A DNA stretch of 6,614 nt from Actinomycetes bacterium (GCA_023427825.1 JAEZAI010000043.1:1-6614), one strand, 5' to 3'; shown: positions 1-6,137, numbered from the stretch's first letter. Translations and numbers: made by a program. Notes: a model not told the origin generated them from the letters alone.

Positions 1-158
1 GTCGAGATGCCGTCGATGTCGTCGACCGTCAGGCCCGCGTCCGAGATCGCGTTCCGGCTCGCCTCGACGGTGAGCTCCAGGGGTCCGCCCTCGCGCCGTC
101 GCCCGATGGGGGACAGGCCCAGCCCGGTGATGATCGCTCCGGTCTCGGGAGCGGTCAT
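1..158 (-). CDS. Thiolase-like (lipid-transfer / SCP-x type) protein, N-terminal fragment
   Basis: This is the first 52 codons of a gene that runs off the left edge. The ATG (complement of 156-158) overlaps the stop of the upstream DUF35 gene in an ATGA arrangement. The peptide opens MTAPETGAIITGLGLSPIGR and continues through a segment reading LELTVEASRNAISDAGL, then VDDIDGIS. This is the usual opening of SCP2/SCP-x-type thiolases ('acetyl-CoA acetyltransferase' or 'lipid-transfer protein'): a first beta strand with a GxG turn, then the helix before the 'AGL...DIDGI' segment. The catalytic cysteine and histidines lie outside the window. In actinobacterial steroid degraders, relatives such as Ltp2 work with a DUF35 partner to cleave the side chain by a retro-aldol reaction; other relatives are true beta-ketothiolases. 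Family assignment is fairly secure; reaction and substrate are inference. Confidence 0.8.
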   Translation of the reverse strand, partial: MTAPETGAIITGLGLSPIGRRREGGPLELTVEASRNAISDAGLTVDDIDGIS

Positions 159-580
159 GCCGCCTCGTCGTCCGCCGGCTCGTCGACCAGGACGAACACG
201 GGCACGAACACCTCGCCGTGCTCCTCGAACGTGACCTGCACCGGGGCGCCGATGCGGACGTCGTCAGGGTCGCAGTCGACGATGTTCGTGGGGATGCGGA
301 GGTCCGCCTGCTCGACGAGCTCCACCACGGCGATGACGTACGGGGGCTCGACCTCGGGGTGGTACCGCTGGTGGTTCACGGTGAACGTGAAGACCGTGCC
401 ACGGCCGCTGACCGGCTCGGCGACCGCTCGGGCGCCGCAGCGGTCGCAGGTCCCGGTGGGCGGGTGCTGCCAGGTGCGGCAGTCGGTGCACCGCTCCACG
501 AGGAGGTTCCCGGTCGCCCCGCCGGTCCAGTACGGCCGGTTGGTCGCGGACAGCTGCGGGAGGATCCTCGGATCGGCCAT
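155..580 (-). CDS. DUF35 OB-fold / zinc-ribbon acyl-CoA-associated protein
   Basis: A 141-residue protein, the normal length for this family. Residues about 15-50 form a rubredoxin-like zinc ribbon with C31-x2-C34 and C45-x2-C48. Residues about 55-135 form the OB-fold half, including GTVFTFTVNHQRYHP, PPYVIAVVEL and GAPVQVTFEE. Proteins of this kind (zinc ribbon plus OB_aCoA_assoc) bind thiolase-like or MaoC-like partners and help hold the CoA thioester; in the Ltp2 aldolase the DUF35 domain is needed for activity. Here the partner is almost certainly the next gene, whose ATG overlaps this TGA, implying translational coupling and a fixed ratio of products. No Shine-Dalgarno is seen upstream. 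A TACTCT hexamer ends exactly 7 bases before the ATG, which suggests a leaderless mRNA. Cytosolic; no signal peptide. Family is confident; the steroid or terpenoid role is inferred from context. Confidence 0.9.
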   Translation of the reverse strand: MADPRILPQLSATNRPYWTGGATGNLLVERCTDCRTWQHPPTGTCDRCGARAVAEPVSGRGTVFTFTVNHQRYHPEVEPPYVIAVVELVEQADLRIPTNIVDCDPDDVRIGAPVQVTFEEHGEVFVPVFVLVDEPADDEAA

Positions 581-606
581 CGGGGAAAGAGTATACGGTA
601 TTCCCC
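581..606. promoter_or_regulatory. Compact divergent promoter between DUF35 and phosphotransferase genes
   Basis: Only 26 bases separate the two divergent start codons. Two TANNNT hexamers sit back to back: TACTCT on the minus strand (588-593) and TACGGT on the plus strand (594-599). Each ends 7 bases before its own ATG, the distance expected of a -10 box driving a leaderless transcript. Neither gene has a purine-rich ribosome site here. The interval is also bounded by an inverted repeat, GGGGAA (582-587) and TTCCCC (601-606), and contains AAAGAGTATAC (586-596), which recurs with one mismatch at 4921-4931. The sequences and spacings are read directly; promoter function is inferred. Confidence 0.6.
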
Positions 607-2028
607 ATGCGTGACCCGGCCCCCTCTGCTCCCTCCGGCACGCTCGATGGGCCCGTCGCCGCCTGGATCGAGTCGGTCACCGGGGGCTCCGTGACGTCGT
701 CGCAGCAGATCCCCGCCGGGGGCCGTGCCGGGTGGTTCGTGGACGTGCGCACGCCCGACGGCCCGCTCGAGCTCTTCCTCCAGTCGGGCCGCGGCCTGGG
801 GGACGGTCCCAGCACGTTCCAGGGGTTCGAGGTCGAGGCCGAGGTGTACCGGGCCCTGCGACCGCACGGGATCCCGGTGCCGAAGGTGTGGGGCCTCGAC
901 ACCGCGCTCGACGTGCTCCTCGTCGACCGGATCGACGGCAAGGTGTGGTTCCATCCGCCCTCCACGCCCGAGGAGGAGCTGAGCGTCGCGCAGGACTTCG
1001 TGCGCCACCTGGCGACCTGGCACCGCCGCGGCGCCGAGGCGCTCGACCTGCCCTCGTTCGGTCCCGTGCGGTCATGGCGCGAGCACCAGTCGGACCAGCT
1101 CGCGCAGAGCGAGGCGCTGATGGCCGCGGCCGGACGAGGGGAGCGGCTCGATCCGCTCGTCGCCCACGCGATGTCGTGGTTGCGCGACCACATCCCCGAT
1201 GCGGAAGGGCCGGTCGTGCTCGTCCAGGGCGACACCGGACCGGGCAACTTCCTGTACCGGGACGGCCGCGTCACCGGGATCATCGACTGGGAGCTCGCCC
1301 ACCTGGGCGACCCCATGGACGACATCGCCTGGCTGTCCTGGCGCGCCACGCAGCACGGCTTCACGAACTTCCCGGACCGCATCCGGGAGTACGAGGAGGT
1401 CAGCGGGTTCACCGTCGACGAGGACCGGGTGCGGTACTACCGGCTCAACGCCTTCGGCCGGTTGGGCCCCTGGTTCGGCCTGCCGTCGATGGGACGGCGC
1501 GCCGCCATGGGGCTGGACTCGGGCGAACCGCTCGAGGTGAACCGCGCCGCCGACGGCAGCGCGCTGATCCTGTCCACGCTGCACCGGCGCATGCGACTGG
1601 ACGCCACCAGCGACGCGATGGGGCTGGACCGTCCGCCCCGCGAGGTCGACGAGGCGCCCGAGCCGGCGCACTCGGCGATGTACGACCGGATCCTGGAGCA
1701 GCTGCGCGCCATGGTCCCGCGCATCGAGGACCGCAGCGCCGCCAGCTCGGCGAAGGCGATCGCGCGCCAGTTGAAGTACCTGCGCGAGCTCGACCGCAAC
1801 GGCGAGCTCTTCGGACGCCAGGAGCTCGAGGAGATCGGCGAGCTGCTGGGTCGCTCGCCGGCCTCGCTCGACGAGGGCCGCGCCGCGCTGGTGGACGCGG
1901 TGTACGACGGCGACGTCCCGTTCGAGGACTACGTGGCGTACCACTGGCACCGGCTGCGGCGCGACGACCACCTCATGCGCCACGCCTCGGGAGCGCTCTA
2001 CGAGCGCGGCTGGCCGGACCTGCGCTGA
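607..2028 (+). CDS. APH-like phosphotransferase family protein with extra C-terminal helical domain
   Basis: A 473-residue protein. Residues about 20-310 match the aminoglycoside phosphotransferase/choline kinase fold (the ACAD10/11-like branch common beside acyl-CoA dehydrogenase genes). The nucleotide-binding lobe includes FEVEAEVYRALRPHGIPVPK. The catalytic loop VLVQGDTGPGNFLY has D209 as the expected base and N214 as metal ligand, followed by the metal-binding aspartate D227 in IIDWELAHLGDP. Two departures stand out: Brenner's HxD is QxD here (Q207), and the strand where the ATP-binding Lys/Arg is usual reads LFLQSGR, with Q59. Residues about 350-473 form a separate charged, helix-rich domain that resembles the DUF6285-type domain often linked to these kinases; this is unverified. 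The start is the first ATG after the divergent promoter and appears leaderless. Substrate unknown; probably a hydroxyacyl-CoA or similar small molecule rather than an antibiotic. Confidence 0.85.
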   Translation: MRDPAPSAPSGTLDGPVAAWIESVTGGSVTSSQQIPAGGRAGWFVDVRTPDGPLELFLQSGRGLGDGPSTFQGFEVEAEVYRALRPHGIPVPKVWGLDTALDVLLVDRIDGKVWFHPPSTPEEELSVAQDFVRHLATWHRRGAEALDLPSFGPVRSWREHQSDQLAQSEALMAAAGRGERLDPLVAHAMSWLRDHIPDAEGPVVLVQGDTGPGNFLYRDGRVTGIIDWELAHLGDPMDDIAWLSWRATQHGFTNFPDRIREYEEVSGFTVDEDRVRYYRLNAFGRLGPWFGLPSMGRRAAMGLDSGEPLEVNRAADGSALILSTLHRRMRLDATSDAMGLDRPPREVDEAPEPAHSAMYDRILEQLRAMVPRIEDRSAASSAKAIARQLKYLRELDRNGELFGRQELEEIGELLGRSPASLDEGRAALVDAVYDGDVPFEDYVAYHWHRLRRDDHLMRHASGALYERGWPDLR

Positions 2029-2039
2029 CCGGCGTCAGC
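2024..2039. terminator. Small bidirectional hairpin spanning both convergent stop codons
   Basis: GCTGAC (2024-2029) and GTCAGC (2034-2039) form a perfect 6-bp stem around a CGGC loop. The TGA of the phosphotransferase gene lies in the left arm and the TGA of the aldehyde dehydrogenase, on the other strand, in the right arm. No U-run follows on either side, so this is not a textbook intrinsic terminator. In a GC-rich actinobacterium a short hairpin at a convergent junction may still help end both transcripts. A chance origin is possible. Confidence 0.35.
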
Positions 2040-3555
2040 CCCAGATGATGTTCTTCACCTCGGTGAAGTCCTCGATGCCGTGGTGGCCCCACTCGCGGCC
2101 GAGACCCGACTGCTTGTAGCCGCCGAACGCGCCGGCCTGCCCGATGCCCTTCATGTCCTCGCCCCAGCCCGGACCCTGGCCGTTGCCGGGGCTGGAAGGA
2201 GCCGGCGGCGAACCGAGGCCGGTCACCGTCATGTGCCCGGCACGGACCTGCCGGGCCACGTTGAACGCCCGGGCGGTGCTGGCCGACACCACGGCGCCGC
2301 CCAGGCCGTAGATCGAGTCGTTCGCGAGTGCGACCGCCTCGTCGTCCTTGCCCGAGTACGGCACGACGGTGAGCACCGGGCCGAAGATCTCCTCCTGGGC
2401 GATGCGCATGTCGTTGGTGCCGATGAACACGGTCGGCTCGTAGAAGAAGCCGGTGTCCATGCCCTCGGGGCGGTCGCCGCCGCACAGCAGCTCGGCGCCC
2501 TGCTCGTGGCCGGACCGCACGTAGCCCTCGACGCGCTCGCGCTGCTGCTCGCGGATCAGCGGGCCGAGCACGGTGCTCGGGGCGCGCGGGTCGCCGATCG
2601 TGACCGTGGGACGGGCCGCCTCGACGCCCTCCTTGTAGGCGTCGAGCAGGTGCTCGGGCAGCAGCAGCCGCGTCTGCAGCACGCACCCCTGGCCGCAGTG
2701 GGTCAGCACGGCGCCGAAGCCGATCGTGCGGGCGAAGTCCTCGGTGACGTCGTCGAGGAGGACCTGGGCGCTCTTGCCGCCCAGCTCCAGCTGGAGCTTC
2801 TTCACGGTGCCCGAGGCCGAGGCCATGATGCGGCGGCCCGTGGCGGTGGACCCCGTGAACGTGACCATGTCGACCATCGGGTTGGACGTGAGCTCGTCGC
2901 CCACCTCGGAGTGGCCGGTGATCACGTTCAGCACGCCCGGGGGGATCCCGGCCTCGACCGCCGCTTCGGCGATCATCATGGCGTCGAGCGGCGTCCACGG
3001 GTGGGGCTTGAGCACGACCGTGCAGCCCGCTGCCAGCGCCGGCGCCACCTTCACCACGTTGAGCATGAACGGGAAGTTGAAGGGCGTGATCGCCGCCACG
3101 ACGCCGATCGGTTCCCGGAAGATCGCCCCGCCGGCCATGCCGCCGGGTTGGCCCGACGGCGGCCCGTTCTCGACCCAGTCGAACGAGTGCTCCACGATCG
3201 CGGCGTTCGACCGGAACATGCCGATGGAGCCGCCCGCCTGCACGAAGTCGGTGAGGAAGCCGGTGGAGCCCGTCTCGGCGACGATGAGCTCGCGCAGCTC
3301 TGCGCTGCGTCCCTCCAGGATCTCGGCCATCCGGGCCAGCGACGCAGCGCGTTGGGCCGGCTTCATCCACGGCCACGGGCCGTCGTCGAACGCTCGGCGC
3401 GCCGCGGCGATCGCTGCGACCGCCGTCTTGGTCGATCCCTCGGGGACGGAACCGATCGTCTCCTCGGTGGCGGGGTCGATGACGTCGAGCGTGCCGTCGG
3501 CGCCCTCGCTCGTCCACTCCCCGTCCACGAACAGCTCGTAGTCCCAGCGCGTCAT
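2035..3555 (-). CDS. NAD(P)-dependent aldehyde dehydrogenase
   Basis: A 506-residue full-length aldehyde dehydrogenase, oxidising an aldehyde to the acid with NAD(P)+. The Rossmann and catalytic landmarks are present: N160 in TPFNFPF (oxyanion site), K183 in VVLKPHPW, the VTFTGSTATGR segment, the general base E257 in LELGGKS, the nucleophile C291 in HCGQGCVLQTR (34 residues after the glutamate, as in the family), EEIFGPVL and GGYKQSGLGRE. The stretch between HMTVTG and AFGGYKQSG is longer than usual and rich in Gly and Pro (SPPAPSSPGNGQGPGWG), lying in the region that shapes the substrate tunnel and subunit contact. The ATG is chosen because GGGGGGA (complement of 3562-3568) lies 6 bases upstream. 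It is transcribed from the 3556-3645 divergent region, opposite the CoA-transferase gene. Substrate unknown; a bulky terpenoid or steroid aldehyde would suit the context. Confidence 0.93.
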   Translation of the reverse strand: MTRWDYELFVDGEWTSEGADGTLDVIDPATEETIGSVPEGSTKTAVAAIAAARRAFDDGPWPWMKPAQRAASLARMAEILEGRSAELRELIVAETGSTGFLTDFVQAGGSIGMFRSNAAIVEHSFDWVENGPPSGQPGGMAGGAIFREPIGVVAAITPFNFPFMLNVVKVAPALAAGCTVVLKPHPWTPLDAMMIAEAAVEAGIPPGVLNVITGHSEVGDELTSNPMVDMVTFTGSTATGRRIMASASGTVKKLQLELGGKSAQVLLDDVTEDFARTIGFGAVLTHCGQGCVLQTRLLLPEHLLDAYKEGVEAARPTVTIGDPRAPSTVLGPLIREQQRERVEGYVRSGHEQGAELLCGGDRPEGMDTGFFYEPTVFIGTNDMRIAQEEIFGPVLTVVPYSGKDDEAVALANDSIYGLGGAVVSASTARAFNVARQVRAGHMTVTGLGSPPAPSSPGNGQGPGWGEDMKGIGQAGAFGGYKQSGLGREWGHHGIEDFTEVKNIIWG

Positions 3556-3582
3556 GGCATGTCCCCCCGAGATCCGATCGAA

Positions 3583-3600
3583 TTGAGGCTACTCTACTCG
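3583..3600. promoter_or_regulatory. Divergent promoter / operator candidate between ALDH and CoA-transferase genes
   Basis: An AT-richer patch in the 90-base divergent gap. On the plus strand TACTCT occupies 3590-3595 inside GAGGCTACTCTA (3585-3596), matching GAGGATACTCTT at 4924-4935 in 10 of 12 positions. TACTC is repeated directly (3590-3594, 3595-3599). On the minus strand the same bases read TAGAGT (complement of 3591-3596), which could serve as the -10 for the aldehyde dehydrogenase, leaving a leader of about 30 bases that includes its GGGGGGA site. The two candidate -10 boxes overlap, so the two directions might compete. No clear -35 is visible. Function is inferred from position and recurrence. 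Confidence 0.5.
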
Positions 3601-3633
3601 GACGGTGCCGGAGGGCGCCGGTGTCGCATGGAC

Positions 3634-3639
3634 GGGGGA
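3634..3639 (+). promoter_or_regulatory. Ribosome binding site favouring the GTG start at 3646
   Basis: GGGGGA lies 6 bases before GTG 3646. The in-frame ATG at 3628 has only GGAGG at 3610-3614, 13 bases away, which is too distant to be ideal. This favours GTG 3646 as the start of the CoA-transferase, but ATG 3628 (six more residues) is not excluded. Confidence 0.5.
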
Positions 3640-3645
3640 TCAACC

Positions 3646-4869
3646 GTGTACGACGTGCTCGACGGCGTGAAGGTGCTCGAGGTCTCGGCGTGGGCGTTCG
3701 TGCCCTCGGCCGGCGGGGTGCTGGCGGACTGGGGCGCGACCGTGGTCAAGGTGGAGCCGCCGACCGGTGATCCCATGCGCGGCCTGGTGAACGCGGGCAT
3801 CGAGTCGCAGGGTCCGTCGTTCCCCTGGGAGATCTGGAACCGGGGCAAGCGCAGCATCGCGCTCGACCTCCAGCAGGAGCGGGCCAGCGAGATCGTGCTC
3901 GACCTGGCCGCCGAGGCGGACGTGTTCCTCACCAGCTACCTGCCGGCCACGCGGGCCAAGCTCGGCCTGGACATCGCGGACGTGCAGGCCCGCAATCCCG
4001 AGATCGTCTACGCGTGCGGCACCGGCTTCGGCCCCAAGGGCGACGAGGCCGGCAAGGGCGGCTATGACGCGATCAGCTACTGGTCGCGGGGCGGCATCGC
4101 GAGCGCGGTGACGCCGCCGGACTACGGGCGTCCCGTGGGCATGCCGTCGGGTGCCTTCGGCGACTCGATGAGCGGGATGGCGCTCGCCGGCGGCGTGGCC
4201 GGTGCACTGTTCCGCCGTGAGCGCACCGGTCGCGGCGCGGTCGTCGACGTGGCGCTGCTGGGCACGGCCATGTGGTGCATGCAGATGGCGATCGTCGGGG
4301 CCTCGGTGCTCGGCGCAGGTGTGCCCGAGGCCGACACGTCGGTCGATCCGCCCGAGCCGCCGTTCGTGCTGAACCCGCTGGTCAACACCTACCGGACCGC
4401 CGACGGCCGCTGGCTGTCGCTCTGCATGCTCCAGCTCGACAAGTACTGGCGCGGCGTGTTCGAGGTCGTCGGCCTCCGTGACCTCATCGACGACCCCCGG
4501 TTCGCCGACGGCGCCCTGGCGCAGCACTTCGACGACATGGTCGACGAGCTCGACACGGCGTTCGGATCGCGGACGCTCGAGGAGTGGAAGGTCGAGCTGG
4601 CCAAGCAGCCGGGCCAGTGGGACGTGGTGCAGCACCTGGTCGAGCTCCCCGACGACCCGCAGGCCCGAGCCAACGGCTTCGTGCAGACCGTCGACTACCC
4701 CGGCGGGCACCAGCTGCCGCTCGTGGCGTCGCCGGTGCAGTTCGACCGCACCGCCCCGGTGCTGGGTCCGGCGCCCGAGTTCTCCGCCGACGCGGACGAG
4801 CTGCTCGCCGGCCTCGGTCTCGACGAGGAGGCGATCATCGACGCGAAGGTCTTCGGCGGCGTCGTCTGA
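3646..4869 (+). CDS. Family III (CaiB/Frc-type) acyl-CoA transferase
   Basis: A 407-residue protein (413 if ATG 3628 is used), normal for the L-carnitine dehydratase/formyl-CoA transferase family, whose members move CoA between carboxylic acids through an aspartyl thioester and fold as interlocked dimers. The N-terminal core carries the family opening LDGVKVLEVSAWAFVPSAGG, then LADWGATVVKVEPPTGDPMR, the NRGKRSIALDL segment and EIVYACGTGFGPKG. D173, in GAFGDSMSGMALAGG, fits the catalytic aspartate (near residue 169 in oxalate-type enzymes). The small domain and the return to the core follow (TADGRWLSLCMLQLDKYW, then LLAGLGLDEEAI near the end). The open frame continues far upstream without a stop, but that part is antisense to the aldehyde dehydrogenase and is not coding. 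Likely role: activate a pathway acid to its CoA ester, or an alpha-methylacyl-CoA racemase-like step. Substrate unknown. Confidence 0.92.
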   Translation: MYDVLDGVKVLEVSAWAFVPSAGGVLADWGATVVKVEPPTGDPMRGLVNAGIESQGPSFPWEIWNRGKRSIALDLQQERASEIVLDLAAEADVFLTSYLPATRAKLGLDIADVQARNPEIVYACGTGFGPKGDEAGKGGYDAISYWSRGGIASAVTPPDYGRPVGMPSGAFGDSMSGMALAGGVAGALFRRERTGRGAVVDVALLGTAMWCMQMAIVGASVLGAGVPEADTSVDPPEPPFVLNPLVNTYRTADGRWLSLCMLQLDKYWRGVFEVVGLRDLIDDPRFADGALAQHFDDMVDELDTAFGSRTLEEWKVELAKQPGQWDVVQHLVELPDDPQARANGFVQTVDYPGGHQLPLVASPVQFDRTAPVLGPAPEFSADADELLAGLGLDEEAIIDAKVFGGVV

Positions 4870-4920
4870 GGCGGTTGCGAACCCGCGGGACCCGCCTGGC
4901 CGCCCTCGCAGGGGTGAGCA

Positions 4921-4935
4921 AAAGAGGATACTCTT
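4921..4935 (+). promoter_or_regulatory. Promoter / operator candidate upstream of the amidohydrolase gene
   Basis: AAGAG-GATA-CTCTT (4922-4935) is a perfect inverted repeat of 5-base arms around a 4-base centre, in an otherwise GC-rich 137-base gap. Its core TACTCT (4929-4934) fits an actinobacterial TANNNT -10 box; a start near 4941 would give a leader of about 65 bases ending in the ribosome site at 4994-5000. It shares AAAGAG-N-ATAC with 586-596 and GAGG-N-TACTCT with 3585-3595. No -35 element is evident. It suggests the amidohydrolase can be transcribed separately from the CoA-transferase upstream. Regulatory role is inferred. Confidence 0.5.
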
Positions 4936-5006
4936 GTGCGGGTTCCGGGGCAGCCGGCTCCGGGGACTGCGCGTGAGCGCGGGGGATCGCCCAGAGGGGG
5001 CCAGCC

Positions 5007-6137
5007 ATGCTGCCGGACGACGTCCAGGTCATCTCCGTCGACGACCACGTGATCGAGCACCCCCGGGTGTGGACCGACCGCCTTCCGGCGAAGTACCAGG
5101 AGGCGGGGCCCCGGGTCGTCGAGCAGGACGGCATGGAGCTGTGGACCTTCGAGGGCCGGTTGAGCCCCACGATCGGCCTCAACGCGGTCGCCGGCAAGGA
5201 TCCGAAGGACTTCGGACTCGACCCCGCCCGCTACGACGACATGCTGCCGGGTTGCTACGACGTGGACGCCCGCCTGGCCGACATGGACCTCGACGGGATC
5301 CACGCGCAGATGTGCTTCCCGTCGTTCCCCGGCTTCGCCGGTTCGACGTTCTTCGCCGCGGAGGACAAGGACCTGGCCGTCGCCTGCGTGTCGGCCTGGA
5401 ACGACTTCATCATCGACGAGTGGTGCGCCGCGGCGCCGGGCCGGTTCATCCCGATGGTGCTCGTGCCGTTCTGGGACGTCGAGGCGTCCGTCGCCGAGAT
5501 CCCGCGCACCGCGGCGAAGGGCGCCAAGGCGATCACGTTCACCGAGGCCCCCCACCGGCTGGGGCTGCCCTCGAACCACAGCGACCACAGGGACCCGCTG
5601 CTCGCCGCGGCCCAGGACGCCGACCTGCCGCTGTGCCTGCACTTCGGCACCGGCGGCGCTCCCGACGTGGCGCCCGACGCCAACTTCGCCGTGGCCATCG
5701 CGCTGTTCGGCATGAACTCGCAGTTCGCCACCGTCGACCTGCTGCTGTCGCCGGTGTTCCACAAGTTCCCGCGGCTGCGGGTGGCGCTGTCCGAGGGCGG
5801 GATCGGGTGGATCCCGTACGTGCTCGAGCGCGTGGACTACACGTGGGAGCGCCACCGTTGGTACACGGGCGTGAACACCGACGTGCGGCCGTCGGAGCTG
5901 TTCCGCGACCACATCTTCGGCTGCTTCATCGCCGACCACGCCGGCGTCGAGATGCGTGAGCTGGCCGGTGTCGACAACCTGATGTTCGAGGGCGACTACC
6001 CCCACAGCGACAGCAACTTCCCGAGCTCCCGGAAGCTGCTCGCCGAGGTGCTGGTCGACGTCCCCGACGCGGAGGCCCGCAAGATCGCCGAGGACAACGC
6101 CCGGCGCGTCTTCAACTTCCCCCGGCTGGACTCCTAG
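5007..6137 (+). CDS. Amidohydrolase family 2 (metal-dependent hydrolase/decarboxylase) protein
   Basis: A 376-residue TIM-barrel protein of the amidohydrolase-2 (ACMSD-like) family, close to the usual length. The first strand carries D12-x-H14 in VISVDDHVIEHP, the expected metal-binding pair. H212 in LCLHFGTGG fits the metal histidine of the middle barrel strand. The late motifs are LSEGGIGWIPYVLERVD (E263) and FEGDYPHSDSNFP (D330, H333, D335), the GxDxPHxD signature of this subfamily. Such proteins hydrolyse or decarboxylate ring-derived acids, and many paralogues occur in actinobacterial steroid and xenobiotic loci without a proven reaction. The ATG is supported by GAGGGGG (4994-5000), 6 bases upstream. 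The gene follows the CoA-transferase on the same strand after 137 bases with its own promoter-like site. Cytosolic; no signal peptide. Family is secure; reaction and substrate are open. Confidence 0.92.
   Translation: MLPDDVQVISVDDHVIEHPRVWTDRLPAKYQEAGPRVVEQDGMELWTFEGRLSPTIGLNAVAGKDPKDFGLDPARYDDMLPGCYDVDARLADMDLDGIHAQMCFPSFPGFAGSTFFAAEDKDLAVACVSAWNDFIIDEWCAAAPGRFIPMVLVPFWDVEASVAEIPRTAAKGAKAITFTEAPHRLGLPSNHSDHRDPLLAAAQDADLPLCLHFGTGGAPDVAPDANFAVAIALFGMNSQFATVDLLLSPVFHKFPRLRVALSEGGIGWIPYVLERVDYTWERHRWYTGVNTDVRPSELFRDHIFGCFIADHAGVEMRELAGVDNLMFEGDYPHSDSNFPSSRKLLAEVLVDVPDAEARKIAEDNARRVFNFPRLDS

Noticed and set aside
218..694. Plus-strand frame covering the DUF35 gene and the start of the phosphotransferase gene.
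   Set aside because: It is antisense to the cysteine-ribbon protein and crosses the divergent promoter. No conserved motif.
1072..1983. A 303-residue minus-strand open frame inside the phosphotransferase gene.
   Set aside because: The composition is typical of an antisense frame, no motif is recognisable, and the sense frame has clear kinase motifs through the same region.
3571..3580. GATC-C-GATC repeat with a CGATCG palindrome near the aldehyde dehydrogenase start.
   Set aside because: Too short and too common in GC-rich DNA to be called an operator; it does not recur in the other intergenic regions.
2080..3627. Long plus-strand open extension upstream of the CoA-transferase, which would make a 929-residue fusion.
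   Set aside because: It is exactly antisense to the well-supported aldehyde dehydrogenase, is rich in Arg/Ala/His with no domain, and the CoA-transferase has its own start and ribosome site near 3628-3646. It is a high-GC shadow frame.
3640..4710. A 356-residue minus-strand frame antisense to the CoA-transferase.
   Set aside because: Rich in His/Arg/Val with no recognisable domain; the sense strand carries the whole family III CoA-transferase sequence.
3634..4988. GGGGGATC occurs in the leaders of both the CoA-transferase (3634-3641) and amidohydrolase (4981-4988) genes.
   Set aside because: In the first it serves as a ribosome site, but in the second it lies too far from the ATG. The shared 8-mer is probably chance in G-rich leaders.
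4478..5959. Long plus-strand frame (493 codons) bridging the CoA-transferase and amidohydrolase genes, and its antisense counterpart at 4695-6005.
   Set aside because: Both are low-complexity Arg/Ser/Pro/Thr- or Val/His-rich translations overlapping two genes with intact family motifs. No evidence of coding.
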